From positions 1 through 38,801 of the forward strand of contig JANYDY010000081.1 of assembly GCA_025363435.1 (NCBI GenBank): 38,801 nt of DNA. The letters run 5' to 3'. A program made the translations under genes and the position numbers. This document shows, piece after piece, positions 1-8,841 of this stretch. This DNA is from Betaproteobacteria bacterium. Lineage in GTDB: Bacteria; Pseudomonadota; Gammaproteobacteria; Burkholderiales; SG8-41. The stretch's first letter is position 1; the number at the start of each line of letters is the position of its first letter. The notes under the pieces were generated by a model that did not search any database, was not told where the DNA came from, and was given only the letters and a program-made list of their open reading frames with translations.

Positions 1-11
1 GGGTGTTCGGA

Positions 12-1421
12 TCAGCGCGCGGTATGCGCGATGACGACTTTGCTGCTCGCGGCGGCGGTGGTTTTGCGCGCCGGGGCTTTTTGCTTGTTGCTACCCCGGC
101 TGTGTTTGACCGCTTTTTTTGGCGCACGCACCACAGTCACCGGCGGAGCCGGCAGATCGGGTAGATGCGGTGTGGCGCTGGCGCCGGTCGGCACCAGTAC
201 GGTGGTGCCGGGGCCGATTTTGCGTTTCGGTGTAATGCCGTTGATCTGGCGCAGGTAGGCCACGGTGATCTGATGGCGCGCGGCGATGCGGTCCAGCGTG
301 TCGCCGTTCTTCAACTGGTAAGCCTGCCATGACACCAGCGGCTCGCCGTGATTTTCAAGATTAACACGGAAGGTCTCGGCTTTTTCCATCGGTACCAGCA
401 GCGTTTGTTCGCCGACGGCGCGGATGACCGGCCGGCTGTAACCGGGATTGAGTGACATGAATTCTTCGAGCGGCACGTCGGCCAATTTGGCCGCGAGGCG
501 CATGTCCATGTGGCGGCTGGTGGTGACGGTGGTGAAATACGGGCGGTTCGGAATTTCTTCGAGCTTGATGCCGTAGCGTTCGGGGTTGGCGATGATGCTC
601 TTGACCGCCTGCAAACGCGGCACGTAGTAGCGCGTTTCATTCGGCATGGTGAGGCTCAGGTAGTCGGTCGGCAGGCCCTTGGCGGTATTGCGCGCGATGG
701 CGCGTCCGACCGCGCCTTCGCCCCAGTTATAGGCGGCGAGTGCGAGATCCCAGCTGCCGAACATGGCGTAGAGCTTTTCGAGATAGTCGAGTGCCGCATT
801 GGTCGCCGCCATGACATCGCGCCGTCCGTCGTACCAGAAATTCTGCTGCAGGCCGTAGATTTTTCCGGTCGACGGGATGAACTGCCAGATGCCGGAGGCG
901 TGGGCGCGCGAATAGGCGACCGGATTGAATGCGCTTTCAACCACCGGCAGCAGCGCGATTTCCGTCGGCATGCCGCGTTTCTGCACTTCTTCGACGATGT
1001 GATAGAGGTAGCGGTTGCTGCGTTCAACGGTACGCTTGATGAAATCGGGGCGATTGACGAACCAGTCGATCTGCTGTTGCACCAGCGGCGTGTTGATGTC
1101 GTTCAGACCGAAGCCCAAGCGGATGCGATCCCACAGACTGCTCGGCGCGGCGGTCAGATCGACGGCGGCGCGCAAATGCGTCGTGGTGGCGTCACCGGCC
1201 GGCGCTTGCACGGCGGGATTATCTTCAGGGCTGAGCGGGCGATCAAACGGGCGCGCTGACGGTGCAATCGGCCATGCGCCGAGTCCGGTTTCAGCAGCGG
1301 GTGTAGGGGCGGCGTTGGCCTGTGCAACGGCGACCGGCGTGTCTTCACCGGCGGCGAACACGGGCAAGGTAAAAACAAGGGAAAGGACTGCAAGCAGCGG
1401 GGCGAACCTGAAACGCGTCAT
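12..1421 (-). CDS. mltD: Lytic murein transglycosylase D (SLT + LysM)
   Basis: Lytic transglycosylase that cleaves the MurNAc-GlcNAc bond of peptidoglycan and leaves 1,6-anhydro-MurNAc ends; acts in the periplasm. The 469-residue product opens with a signal peptide (hydrophobic core residues 8-22, likely cut near VFAAG). The SLT domain spans about residues 125-250, with the family motif ESAFNP containing the putative catalytic Glu162, followed by GIWQFIPSTG and YNWGEGAVGRA. Two LysM-like peptidoglycan-binding units follow: a degenerate one around 297-345 and a clear one around 366-412 (YQLKNGDTLDRIAARH). The last ~50 residues are Lys/Ala-rich and of low complexity. Length is close to E. coli MltD. 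It lies beside gloB on the same strand, an arrangement common in betaproteobacteria. Confidence 0.93.
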   Translation of the reverse strand: MTRFRFAPLLAVLSLVFTLPVFAAGEDTPVAVAQANAAPTPAAETGLGAWPIAPSARPFDRPLSPEDNPAVQAPAGDATTTHLRAAVDLTAAPSSLWDRIRLGFGLNDINTPLVQQQIDWFVNRPDFIKRTVERSNRYLYHIVEEVQKRGMPTEIALLPVVESAFNPVAYSRAHASGIWQFIPSTGKIYGLQQNFWYDGRRDVMAATNAALDYLEKLYAMFGSWDLALAAYNWGEGAVGRAIARNTAKGLPTDYLSLTMPNETRYYVPRLQAVKSIIANPERYGIKLEEIPNRPYFTTVTTSRHMDMRLAAKLADVPLEEFMSLNPGYSRPVIRAVGEQTLLVPMEKAETFRVNLENHGEPLVSWQAYQLKNGDTLDRIAARHQITVAYLRQINGITPKRKIGPGTTVLVPTGASATPHLPDLPAPPVTVVRAPKKAVKHSRGSNKQKAPARKTTAAASSKVVIAHTAR

Positions 1422-1516
1422 CGTCGCTCGCTTGTTCTAATTAGGACGCGCAATGTTAACCAACCGCCGGCGCCGCAGTCAAGACTAAAATATTCTTCGA
1501 AATTATTGATTTTTAA

Positions 1517-2287
1517 TCAGAAATTGTTTTTCCAGTCGCGTATCTCGGCAAGCACGCTGATGGCGTCGCCGAGCGTCCTGCCGGCGCGTTTGCCGGCGGT
1601 GGCGATGACGCCGGGTTGATCGCAGCGCACAAAGGGGTTGGCGGCCTTCTCGCGGCCGATGGTGGACGGTAGCGTGACTTCACCGCGCTCGCGTTGTCCG
1701 GCCGCTTCGGTTTCCCAGGCGGCGAGCAGCAGGTTGCCGGGTTCGGCGGCTTTGGCAAAGCGGATGTTGGACAGCGTGTATTCGTGGCCGCAGTAAACAC
1801 GCGTGTCGTCGGGCAACGCCATCAGTTTGGTCAGTGCGGCGTGCATTTGCGCGGGCGTGCCTTCGAAAATTCTGCCGCAGCCGCAGGCAAACAGGGTGTC
1901 TCCGCAGAACAGCATGCCGGCGCCATCAAACGAAATATGGGTGCGTGTGTGAGCGGGAATTTCGAGCACCGATAACTCGATGCTGATGCCGTCCACTGTA
2001 AAACGCTCGCCTTCGCGCAGACGGCGCGTTACCGAGGCGATACGTTCGTCGTGCGGGCCGTACACCGGCACTTTGAAATGGCGCAGCAACTCCTCATTGC
2101 CGCCGACATGGTCGGCGTGATGATGTGTGTTGAGGATGGCCGTCAGCGTTAAGTTGTTTGCGCGCAGGTATTCGAGCACGGGTGTTGCGTCGCCCGGATC
2201 GACCACCGCGGCGTTGCTGCCGTTGACCAGCGTCCACACGTAGTTGTCGTTAAATGCGCGCACCGGAATGACGTTAATCGACGGCAT
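1517..2287 (-). CDS. gloB: Hydroxyacylglutathione hydrolase (glyoxalase II)
   Basis: Second enzyme of the glutathione-dependent methylglyoxal detoxification route: it hydrolyses S-D-lactoylglutathione to D-lactate and glutathione in the cytosol. The 256-residue protein is a metallo-beta-lactamase-fold hydrolase. The binuclear metal motif THHHADHVGG is visible near residues 54-63, with further ligand regions HTRTHISF, the aspartate in FCGDTLF and the histidine in YCGHEY. The C-terminal glutathione-binding segment ends with NPFVRCDQPGV and a short helical tail. Length matches the family (about 250-260). The gene is divergent from the methyltransferase gene, with 57 bases between the two starts, so their promoters must be closely packed or overlapping. 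Confidence 0.95.
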   Translation of the reverse strand: MPSINVIPVRAFNDNYVWTLVNGSNAAVVDPGDATPVLEYLRANNLTLTAILNTHHHADHVGGNEELLRHFKVPVYGPHDERIASVTRRLREGERFTVDGISIELSVLEIPAHTRTHISFDGAGMLFCGDTLFACGCGRIFEGTPAQMHAALTKLMALPDDTRVYCGHEYTLSNIRFAKAAEPGNLLLAAWETEAAGQRERGEVTLPSTIGREKAANPFVRCDQPGVIATAGKRAGRTLGDAISVLAEIRDWKNNF

Positions 2288-2344
2288 GTTTTCGCCTTGA
2301 AAGGTTCATGAGCAGGGCGCGTATCTTTGAATTAAACTTGAAGG

Positions 2345-3130
2345 ATGTCAATGCCGGATCCGTTGCTTTCAGCGCCGTTAATGCCCGTAACTCCAGCCGG
2401 GTGGTTTGCCGCGCCGCTCGGCCGTTACGTGCTTGAGCGCGAACTCGAATACGTGGACCACGCGGTGGCCGATGTGTTCGGCTTCAATGCCCTGCAGCTC
2501 GGCCTGCCTGAACATGATTTTCTGCGCGCCAGCCGGATTCCCTTGCGCAGCCGCGTCGCCCCCGCGGGTCCGGTGGATCTGCGTGCCGATTTTCTCGATC
2601 TGCCGGTGGCGAGCCACAGTATTGATCTGCTGGTGCTGCCGCACGTACTCGAGTTCAGCCCGAATCCGCACCAGGTGTTGCGCGAAGTGCAGCGTGTGCT
2701 GATGCCGGAAGGTCACGCGGTGATACTGTGCTTCAATCCGCGCAGCCTGTGGGGCATGCGCCGGTTGTTCAATCGCACGCCGGGAGCCTATCCGTGGAAC
2801 GGCCGCTTTATTCATTTGCCGCGGTTGAAGGACTGGTTGTCGCTGCTCGAACTCGATGTCATGGCGGGGCGCACCGGTTGTTATCTGCCGCCGTGTTCGC
2901 AGGTGAAGTGGATCGAACGCTTCGGTTTCATGGAGCACGCCGGCGACCGCTGGTGGCCGATCGCGGGCGGTGTGTATTTTCTGCACGTCATCAAACATGT
3001 GCGCGGCATGCGTATCATCATGCCGCGCTGGCGCGAACAGGTGGCGCGACGGCGCAATCTCGCGGTGGTGCCGAAAGCGCAATCGAACGACGAACCGGCG
3101 GCGGCGCGCGACGTGGGGAATGTGCCATGA
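2345..3130 (+). CDS. Class I SAM-dependent methyltransferase (Methyltransf_11 type)
   Basis: Predicted S-adenosylmethionine-dependent methyltransferase of unknown substrate, 261 residues, no signal peptide. The first SAM-binding motif is weak, but the central and post-motif regions are typical: an acidic stretch [20 protein letters not shown] followed by a helix and [15 protein letters not shown]. The C-terminal part is basic ([13 protein letters not shown]). This gene regularly sits between gloB and rnhA in betaproteobacteria, which supports it being a real, conserved gene. Its stop codon overlaps the rnhA start in an ATGA (3127-3130), indicating translational coupling with rnhA. An alternative ATG lies two codons downstream (2351). 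Substrate cannot be inferred from sequence. Confidence 0.85.
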   Translation: MSMPDPLLSAPLMPVTPAGWFAAPLGRYVLERELEYVDHAVADVFGFNALQLGLPEHDFLRASRIPLRSRVAPAGPVDLRADFLDLPVASHSIDLLVLPHVLEFSPNPHQVLREVQRVLMPEGHAVILCFNPRSLWGMRRLFNRTPGAYPWNGRFIHLPRLKDWLSLLELDVMAGRTGCYLPPCSQVKWIERFGFMEHAGDRWWPIAGGVYFLHVIKHVRGMRIIMPRWREQVARRRNLAVVPKAQSNDEPAAARDVGNVP

Positions 3131-3576
3131 GTGAAGAAGCGCAGCTGGTGAATGTTTACACGGACGGCGCCTGCAAGGGTAACCCGGGCATCGGTGGCTG
3201 GGGCGCCTGGCTCAAGTACGGCGATCACGCGCGCGAACTCTTTGGTGGCGAAGCGCACACCACCAACAACCGCATGGAAATGCTGGCGGTGATCCGCGCG
3301 CTCGAAGCGTTGAACCGGCGCTGCCTGATCAAGCTGCACACCGATTCGACCTATGTACAGCAGGGCATCACGGTATGGATACACAACTGGAAAAAACGCG
3401 GCTGGAAAACCGCCGACAAGAAGCCGGTGAAAAACGCCGATTTATGGGTGCGCCTCGACGAGTTGGCGCGCGAGCACGACATCGAGTGGATCTGGGTCAA
3501 GGGGCATGCCGGTCACGAAGGTAACGAGCACGCTGATCAACTGGCCAATCGCGGTGTGGAGTCGGTACGAACATGA
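3127..3576 (+). CDS. rnhA: Ribonuclease HI
   Basis: Endonuclease that degrades the RNA strand of RNA:DNA hybrids, including R-loops and lagging-strand primers. The 149-residue product has the classic RNase H fold and all four acidic catalytic residues in context: Asp13 in [11 protein letters not shown], Glu in [10 protein letters not shown], Asp in LHTDSTYV, and Asp in [13 protein letters not shown]. The reading frame stays open far upstream (to 2728), but RNase HI homology starts at the ATG used here, which overlaps the upstream stop as ATGA. The 3' end overlaps the dnaQ start in the same way (3573-3576), so methyltransferase, rnhA and dnaQ form a coupled operon. Confidence 0.96.
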   Translation: MSEEAQLVNVYTDGACKGNPGIGGWGAWLKYGDHARELFGGEAHTTNNRMEMLAVIRALEALNRRCLIKLHTDSTYVQQGITVWIHNWKKRGWKTADKKPVKNADLWVRLDELAREHDIEWIWVKGHAGHEGNEHADQLANRGVESVRT

Positions 3577-4304
3577 GCACCCGGCAAATCATCCTCGATA
3601 CTGAAACAACCGGCCTCGATGCTGCACTCGGCCATCGTATCCTTGAAGTTGCGGCAGTCGAATTGATCGACCGCCGCCTGACCGGCAATCATTTGCACCG
3701 CTATATCAATCCCGAGCGCGCCAGTGAAGAGGGGGCGCTGCAGGTGCACGGCCTGACCGAAGACTTTCTGCGCGACAAACCGAAGTTCGGCGAGATCGCG
3801 CCCGAATTGCTCGATTTCATCAGCGGCGCCGAACTTGTCATCCACAACGCGTCCTTCGATCTGTCGTTTTTGAATAAAGAATTTGCTTTGCTCGATTTGA
3901 AGACGGTCAAGGAATACTGCCCGGGCGTGGTTGACACGCTGGCGATGGCGCGCGAATTGCATCCCGGCAAGCGCAACAACCTCGACGCCTTGTGCGATCG
4001 CTATCAGATCGACAACTCGAAGCGCACCCTGCACGGCGCGCTGCTCGACGCCAACCTGCTGGCCGAGGTTTATCTGGCGATGACGCGCGGCCAGGAAAGC
4101 CTGATTATCGACATGGCGCCGGCGCCGCAGGCCGCGGCGGCAACGCGGCGCGCCGCCGGCAAGCTCGAACTGGTGGTGCTGGCGGCAAGCGTTGAAGAAC
4201 TCGCCGAGCACGACAAGCAGCTTGCCGAACTCGACAAGGCCAGTAACGGCGCGACGCTGTGGCGCAAAATCGATGCGGGCGCGGCGGACGCGGCCAAGAC
4301 TTGA
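3573..4304 (+). CDS. dnaQ: DNA polymerase III epsilon subunit (3'-5' proofreading exonuclease)
   Basis: Proofreading exonuclease subunit of the replicative DNA polymerase III core. The 243-residue protein belongs to the DEDDh exonuclease family: DTETTGLD near residues 8-15 supplies the first Asp/Glu pair, [13 protein letters not shown] the second Asp, and [14 protein letters not shown] the catalytic His and last Asp. The C-terminal ~60 residues, after [12 protein letters not shown], form the region that in other DnaQ proteins tethers the polymerase subunit. Length equals E. coli DnaQ. Start overlaps the rnhA stop by four bases. A strong intrinsic terminator follows 26 bases after the stop. 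Confidence 0.95.
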   Translation: MSTRQIILDTETTGLDAALGHRILEVAAVELIDRRLTGNHLHRYINPERASEEGALQVHGLTEDFLRDKPKFGEIAPELLDFISGAELVIHNASFDLSFLNKEFALLDLKTVKEYCPGVVDTLAMARELHPGKRNNLDALCDRYQIDNSKRTLHGALLDANLLAEVYLAMTRGQESLIIDMAPAPQAAAATRRAAGKLELVVLAASVEELAEHDKQLAELDKASNGATLWRKIDAGAADAAKT

Positions 4305-4330
4305 TACACTAGCGGAAAATAAGAAACGCA

Positions 4331-4354
4331 GCCGCGCTCAGCGCGGCTTTTTTT
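4331..4354 (+). terminator. Intrinsic terminator after dnaQ
   Basis: Perfect 7-bp GC stem (GCCGCGC / GCGCGGC) with a 3-base loop TCA, followed directly by seven T residues. It closes the methyltransferase-rnhA-dnaQ operon. Confidence 0.9.
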
Positions 4355-4400
4355 GAGTGCGCTTAGCCACTTTTGACAACCCACTGACGAAGGAAACAGC

Positions 4401-5636
4401 ATGGCAATCAACCCCACGCCGGCGTCGCAAACGCTGTCGCACAACATGAAACTCCTCAGCAATCACGATCTCGGCGGTTTCGGCGGCATCGGTGAGGGCA
4501 TGGGCATGTCAAAAACGGCCGACGGCCGGCGCATCATGTGGCTGGGCCACGAAGGCCCGCCGAAGAACTTCACTGGCGTCGATGTCACCGACCCGAAAAA
4601 TCCGAAGATGATTGTGCAGACCGATCTGCCGCACAACAAGATGCGTTCGAACTCGCTGGAAGTCTGCGGTGACTACCTGATCGTCGCGCACCAGATTCGC
4701 GGCACGACCATTCCGGCGACACCGGCCGGTTTCGACATCTGGGACATCAGCAAACCGGAAACGCCGAAAAAGATTTCTCATTACGATACCTCGGGCCCGC
4801 ATTCCTGGGGCGTGCACTGCGTATGGTGCGTCGATGGCGAGTTCGTGCACATCTCGTCGGGCGCGCCTGATTTCGAACCGAACAACCCGAACGATCACCA
4901 GATCTACCAGATCATCGACATCCGCAATCCGTCGAAACCGGTCGAGGCCGGCCGCTGGTGGTATCCGGGGCAGAAGAAAGGCGAAACGCCGCTGCCGCGC
5001 AATCCGAACTTCGACAACGGTTACCGTCCGCACAACACCATGTGTTACCCGCAACGTCCCGACCGCGCCTACCTCGGCTACATCGACGGCGGCGTGGTCA
5101 TTCTCGACATCAGCGACAAGGCGCATCCGAAAGAAGTTTCACGCTTCAACTATTCGCCGCCTTACAACGGCTTTACGCACACCGCGATGCCGCTGTTCAG
5201 TAAAGGCCTCTTGATGGTGTCGGACGAGTGCGTTTACGACGACGGCAAGGACTGGCCAAAGATGACCTGGGTGTTCGACATGCGCAACGAAAAAAACCTG
5301 GTACCGATTTCGACGCTGCCGCTGCCGCCGGTCGAAGATTTTGCCAAGCGCGGTGGCCGTTACGGCTCGCACAATTTGCACGAAAACTATCCGAGCCCGC
5401 TGTCGTGGCGTTCTGACGATATCGTGGTGGCGACATTCTTCAACGGTGGTGTGCGTGCCTACGACATGGCCAATCCGTTCCAGCCGAAGGAAATCGGCTA
5501 TTTCGTTCCGGGTACGCCGCCGATGTCGCCCAAGGGTTCGGCGCAGATCAACGACGTCTATATAGATGACCGTGGCATTCTGTTCTGCGGTGATCGTTTC
5601 ACCGGCGGTCTCTACATACTCGAAACCAGTTACTGA
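4401..5636 (+). CDS. LVIVD-repeat beta-propeller-like protein
   Basis: A 411-residue protein of LVIVD-repeat type; biochemical role unknown. No signal peptide is visible, so it is probably cytoplasmic. The sequence is built from repeated beta-rich units ending in a short hydrophobic-Asp-(I/V)-S/T motif: FTGVDVTDPKNPKMI, FDIWDISKPETPKKI, IDIRNPSKPVEAG, VVILDISDKAHPKEV, RAYDMANPFQPKEIG and GLYILETSY at the end. Such repeats usually form a propeller. Conserved histidines occur in GPHSWGVHC, YRPHNTM, FTHTAMP and GSHNLHENY, which could bind metal or form an active site, but this is inference. The start is set by a good ribosome binding site (AAGGAA) about 6 bases upstream. It stands alone between two terminators. 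Confidence 0.75.
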   Translation: MAINPTPASQTLSHNMKLLSNHDLGGFGGIGEGMGMSKTADGRRIMWLGHEGPPKNFTGVDVTDPKNPKMIVQTDLPHNKMRSNSLEVCGDYLIVAHQIRGTTIPATPAGFDIWDISKPETPKKISHYDTSGPHSWGVHCVWCVDGEFVHISSGAPDFEPNNPNDHQIYQIIDIRNPSKPVEAGRWWYPGQKKGETPLPRNPNFDNGYRPHNTMCYPQRPDRAYLGYIDGGVVILDISDKAHPKEVSRFNYSPPYNGFTHTAMPLFSKGLLMVSDECVYDDGKDWPKMTWVFDMRNEKNLVPISTLPLPPVEDFAKRGGRYGSHNLHENYPSPLSWRSDDIVVATFFNGGVRAYDMANPFQPKEIGYFVPGTPPMSPKGSAQINDVYIDDRGILFCGDRFTGGLYILETSY

Positions 5637-5654
5637 TCCGGCATCAAGTTGCAT

Positions 5655-5688
5655 AAAAAACGGCGCGTCGATGACGCGCCGTTTTTTT
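5655..5688. terminator. Bidirectional intrinsic terminator between converging genes
   Basis: Nine-base-pair stem CGGCGCGTC / GACGCGCCG with a 3-base loop, flanked by six A residues on the left and seven T residues on the right. It can end the LVIVD-protein transcript on plus and the nudC transcript on minus. Confidence 0.9.
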
Positions 5689-5700
5689 CGCCCGGATGTT

Positions 5701-6537
5701 TTAAAGTGGTTCGCCGCGCGCCAGTTTTTTCGACACGGTATCGATCATGCGCCGCGAAATGCTGATGCCGGCCGGCAGGTTCGGCAGTTTTTCGACATCA
5801 AAAAACGCGGCTTCTTCGATTTCAACGCCGTCCGGCGTGATTTCGCCACCGGCATAATCGGCGGTAAACGCGATCATCAGTTGATGCGGGAAGGGCCAGG
5901 GCTGGCTGCCGAAGTAACGCAGGTTTTTAATTTCAAGCCCGACCTCTTCACGCGTTTCGCGGTGTACCGTGTCTTCAAGTTCTTCGCCGGGTTCGACAAA
6001 ACCGGCGAGCGCGCTGTAGCGTCCCTGCGGCCAGTCTTTTTTGCGCGCCAGCAGAATTTCGCGCCCGCGCATGATCAGTATCATGATCGCCGGCGAGACC
6101 GGCGGGTAGGTCGTATAGCGGCATTGCGGGCAAACACGCGAGCGCTCGTCGCGGCGCACTTCGGTCGGCGTGCCGCAGCGGCTGCAGTATTGATGATTGC
6201 GATCCCATTCCATGATCTGGAAGGCGCGGCCGGCCATGGTGCCGAGTGCCGGATCGGGGCCGCCGAGCACGGTGCGCAGGCCTTGCAGCGTGTGGCCGTC
6301 GGGCAGCGTATCGGCATGCGCAAGTTCAGAGACGTAACAATGACGGGCGCCCCAGGTGCCGAGATAAATGCTGCGCACGCTGCTCAAGCCAAGTTCGGCG
6401 AGGTCGCGACAGTGCGGCAGTTGCAGCGCGCCGCCTGCCTGCGTGATCAACAGTTCCGCTTTGTGAAAAACGAACCACAAGGCCGGCTCCGTGCGTTCGG
6501 CCGGCGCTGCAATTGCGGATTCATATTGTTCTGCCAT
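5701..6537 (-). CDS. nudC: NADH pyrophosphatase / NAD-cap hydrolase (Nudix)
   Basis: Nudix hydrolase that splits NAD(H) into NMN(H) and AMP; family members also remove the NAD cap from RNA 5' ends. The 278-residue protein has a variable N-terminal domain, then a zinc ribbon (CSRCG near residue 116 and CPQCRY about 20 residues later). The complete Nudix box follows: GFVEPGEELEDTVHRETREEVGL split as G-x5-E-x7-REVxEExG. After it comes SQPWPFPHQLM, the NudC-specific SQPWPFP motif. Length is typical (about 260-280). Convergent with the LVIVD gene and sharing its bidirectional terminator. Confidence 0.93.
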   Translation of the reverse strand: MAEQYESAIAAPAERTEPALWFVFHKAELLITQAGGALQLPHCRDLAELGLSSVRSIYLGTWGARHCYVSELAHADTLPDGHTLQGLRTVLGGPDPALGTMAGRAFQIMEWDRNHQYCSRCGTPTEVRRDERSRVCPQCRYTTYPPVSPAIMILIMRGREILLARKKDWPQGRYSALAGFVEPGEELEDTVHRETREEVGLEIKNLRYFGSQPWPFPHQLMIAFTADYAGGEITPDGVEIEEAAFFDVEKLPNLPAGISISRRMIDTVSKKLARGEPL

Positions 6538-6622
6538 CGCGGCATTTTAGCATCAGGTTCCGCGCGCAGACCGCCACGACGGGGCGCGTGACAATATAGA
6601 ATACGCGGCAGTCACCATTAAA

Positions 6623-7603
6623 ATGACGCGCATGAAAATATTATTGTCCATGGCAGGTTTGATCGCATTGACGCCGGCGGTCGTTTTTGCCGCGGATGCA
6701 CCGGCCTGGCCGGCGCGGCCGCTGCGTATGATCGTGCCGTACGCGCCGGGCGGCGGCGTGGATATCATGGCGCGCATACTTGCGCCGCGGCTCGGTGAAC
6801 GCATCGGCGTACAAGTGGTGGTGGAGAATCGCAGCGGCGGCAACACCATCATCGGTACTGACGCGGTGGCGAAGGCGGTGCCCGATGGTCACACGCTGTT
6901 GTTCGGCAACCCGGCGCTGTCGGCCAATCCCGCGCTTAACGCCAGTCTGCCGTACGACACATTGCGCGACTTCGCGCCGGTTGCCATGGTGGCGGCCTCG
7001 TTTAACGTGCTGGTCGTGCATCCGGCATTGCCGGTGAAAACAGTGCGCGAGCTGGTGACGCTGGCGCGGTCGAAACCGGGCCAGATCAACTACGCATCGG
7101 CCGGTGAAGGCAGCGCAATTTATCTGGCGATGGCGATGTTTCAGAACACCGCCGGTATCGATGTTGTGCATATCCCGTACAAAGGCGCCGGACCGGCCAT
7201 GGTCGACGTGGTCGGCGGCCAGGTGCCGATGATGTTCATCGCCAGCCCGCCGGCGGTAAGCTACATTACGTCGGGCAAACTGCGCGGCCTCGGCGTCAGC
7301 GGCAACAGCCGGCTGGCCGCCTTGCCGGCAATCCCGACCATTGCCGAGAGCGGCTACCCTGGTTTTGAAGTCAACAACTGGTACGGCGTGCTGGCGCCGG
7401 CGGAAACACCGCGTGCCGTGATCGCGCGGCTTAATAGCGAAATAAACGCGTCGCTTGCCAGCGCGGAATTCAAGGAACGCGCAGCGGCGCTAGGCGCCGA
7501 AGCGTCCGGCGGTACCGCCGATCAGTTCGGCCGGCGTTTGCGTGACGAGATCGCACTGTGGCGCAAGGTTTTTGCCGGATCCGCCGCAGCGAAGGCAAAA
7601 TGA
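6623..7603 (+). CDS. Bug/TctC-family tripartite tricarboxylate transporter substrate-binding protein
   Basis: Periplasmic solute receptor of the Bug (TctC) family, which binds carboxylates and related small molecules for tripartite tricarboxylate transporters. The 326-residue product has a signal peptide ([12 protein letters not shown]..., cut after VFAAD). Family hallmarks follow: [38 protein letters not shown], a [11 protein letters not shown] segment, [20 protein letters not shown], and [20 protein letters not shown] near the C-terminus. A start at the second methionine (6632) would give an equally good signal peptide. No TctA/TctB membrane subunits are in the window, which is usual for the greatly expanded Bug family of Burkholderiales. 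Ligand unknown. Confidence 0.9.
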   Translation: MTRMKILLSMAGLIALTPAVVFAADAPAWPARPLRMIVPYAPGGGVDIMARILAPRLGERIGVQVVVENRSGGNTIIGTDAVAKAVPDGHTLLFGNPALSANPALNASLPYDTLRDFAPVAMVAASFNVLVVHPALPVKTVRELVTLARSKPGQINYASAGEGSAIYLAMAMFQNTAGIDVVHIPYKGAGPAMVDVVGGQVPMMFIASPPAVSYITSGKLRGLGVSGNSRLAALPAIPTIAESGYPGFEVNNWYGVLAPAETPRAVIARLNSEINASLASAEFKERAAALGAEASGGTADQFGRRLRDEIALWRKVFAGSAAAKAK

Positions 7604-7643
7604 GTTGCGACGCGGTCGCAACAGAATCAATCACGGAGTAATG

Positions 7644-7823
7644 ATGAGTGCACAAGACTACAAGCGCTGGCAATGCGTGTTATGCGCATTCCTTTATGAC
7701 GAAGCAGCGGGTTTGCCGGACGACGGCATAGCGCCCGGCACACGCTGGGAAGATGTGCCGGAGTCGTGGACCTGCCCCGATTGTTCGGCGGGCAAGGCCG
7801 ATTTCGAAATGGTGCAGATCTGA
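7644..7823 (+). CDS. Rubredoxin
   Basis: Small electron carrier with one Fe(SCys)4 centre, 59 residues. The four ligands are seen as CVLC (Cys11, Cys14) and CPDC (Cys44, Cys47). The intervening aromatic/acidic region [26 protein letters not shown] is typical. The glycine that normally follows the first CxxC is Ala here (CVLCAFLYD), a mild deviation. Two ATG codons occur in tandem (7641 and 7644); a GGAG sits 2 bases before the first and 5 before the second, so the second is preferred. The frame stays open upstream but without homology. In beta- and gammaproteobacteria rubredoxins typically feed electrons to mono-oxygenases or peroxide-detoxifying enzymes; the partner is not in this window. 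Confidence 0.93.
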   Translation: MSAQDYKRWQCVLCAFLYDEAAGLPDDGIAPGTRWEDVPESWTCPDCSAGKADFEMVQI

Positions 7824-8695
7824 ACAATGCGCGCGCGCTTGTCAGCGCATTCGCCGGCGCGGTGGCCCGTTTTGCCGCAGTGGTGGCATTCGTGACGGCG
7901 CCTGCTGTGCTGACTGCACAGGCGCACGAGTTCCGTTCGAGCGACGGCGTGCGTTTGAATTACACCTCGAACGGCAGCGGCGAAGTGATCGTGCTGGTGC
8001 CGGGGTGGACCATGCCGGCGGCGATCTGGGCACCGCAGATCGAACACCTGTCGAAGCGTTACCGCGTGATTGCTTTCGATCCGCGTTCGCAGGGCGACTC
8101 GGCGATCGCAAAAAGCGGGCACAACATGGCGCGCCGCGCGCTGGATATTGGCGAATTGATTGAACATCTCGGTGTGCCGCGCGTGGTGCTGGCCGGCTGG
8201 TCGCTCGGCGTGCTCGAAGCGCTGAGTTATGTGCAGACACAGGGCGACGCGCGCATCGCGGGCCTGGTGCTGGTCGATAATTCAGTCGGCGAAGACCCGG
8301 CGCCCAGGGGCGGCGGCAATTTCATGGCGCGCTTGCGCGCCGACCGGCCCGGCGTGATGGCCAGGTTCGTGCGTGAAATGTTCAGTTCGACGCAGACCGA
8401 GTCCTACCTCGACGCGCTGACCGCGCGGGCGCTGAAAACACCCTACAAGGCGAGCGTTGATTTGCTCACCATCAAGCAACCACGTGAATTCTGGCGCGGC
8501 GCGGTCTACGGCACCGCCAAGCCGGTGCTCTATGTCGTCACAAACCGTCTCAAGGGGCAGGCCGACAACCTGCAGCGCAAACGGCCGGCCACCCGCACCG
8601 AGGTGTTTGAGGGCGCCGGCCACGCGCTGTTTGTCGACGAACCGCAGCGTTTTAATGAGCTGATGGACGAATTTCTGCTCGAAATCCTGCGCTAG
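7766..8695 (+). CDS. Alpha/beta-fold hydrolase, probably exported
   Basis: Serine hydrolase of the alpha/beta fold with unknown substrate. From the GTG used here the product is 309 residues. The nucleophile elbow is GWSLG (Ser146), the oxyanion region is VLVPGWTMP, and the catalytic His lies in [11 protein letters not shown] near the C-terminus; [10 protein letters not shown] carries a plausible acid. A hydrophobic stretch ending ...[12 protein letters not shown] looks like a signal peptide. Start is uncertain: the GTG at 7766 overlaps the rubredoxin gene by 58 bases and gives an unusually long pre-signal region. A GTG at 7862 would give [21 protein letters not shown], a better signal peptide, but lacks a clear ribosome binding site. 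Likely co-transcribed with rubredoxin. Confidence 0.8.
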   Translation: MDLPRLFGGQGRFRNGADLNNARALVSAFAGAVARFAAVVAFVTAPAVLTAQAHEFRSSDGVRLNYTSNGSGEVIVLVPGWTMPAAIWAPQIEHLSKRYRVIAFDPRSQGDSAIAKSGHNMARRALDIGELIEHLGVPRVVLAGWSLGVLEALSYVQTQGDARIAGLVLVDNSVGEDPAPRGGGNFMARLRADRPGVMARFVREMFSSTQTESYLDALTARALKTPYKASVDLLTIKQPREFWRGAVYGTAKPVLYVVTNRLKGQADNLQRKRPATRTEVFEGAGHALFVDEPQRFNELMDEFLLEILR

Positions 8696-8730
8696 GCGGC
8701 TCCGCGGTGGTGCATGCCCCGGTCATGTGA

Positions 8731-8759
8731 GCCAAATTGCTCAAAATTTTGGCTTTTTT
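8731..8759 (+). terminator. Probable intrinsic terminator after the alpha/beta hydrolase
   Basis: GCCAAA pairs with TTTGGC across a short AT-rich loop and is followed by six T residues. The stem is weak (6 bp), so this is a moderate call. Confidence 0.5.
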
Positions 8760-8841
8760 ACCTGCGGATTGCGATAATCACGCCCTTTGAGCATCGGCAG
8801 GGGTGCCGGTCTGTTTTGCGCACCTGTTTCGAAAGGGGATC

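Noticed and set aside
510-1259. Long plus-strand open frame opposite mltD
   Set aside because: Shadow of mltD in GC-rich DNA; no ribosome binding site or recognisable domain.
5566-6591. 341-codon plus-strand open frame opposite nudC
   Set aside because: Antisense shadow of nudC; translation shows no known domain.
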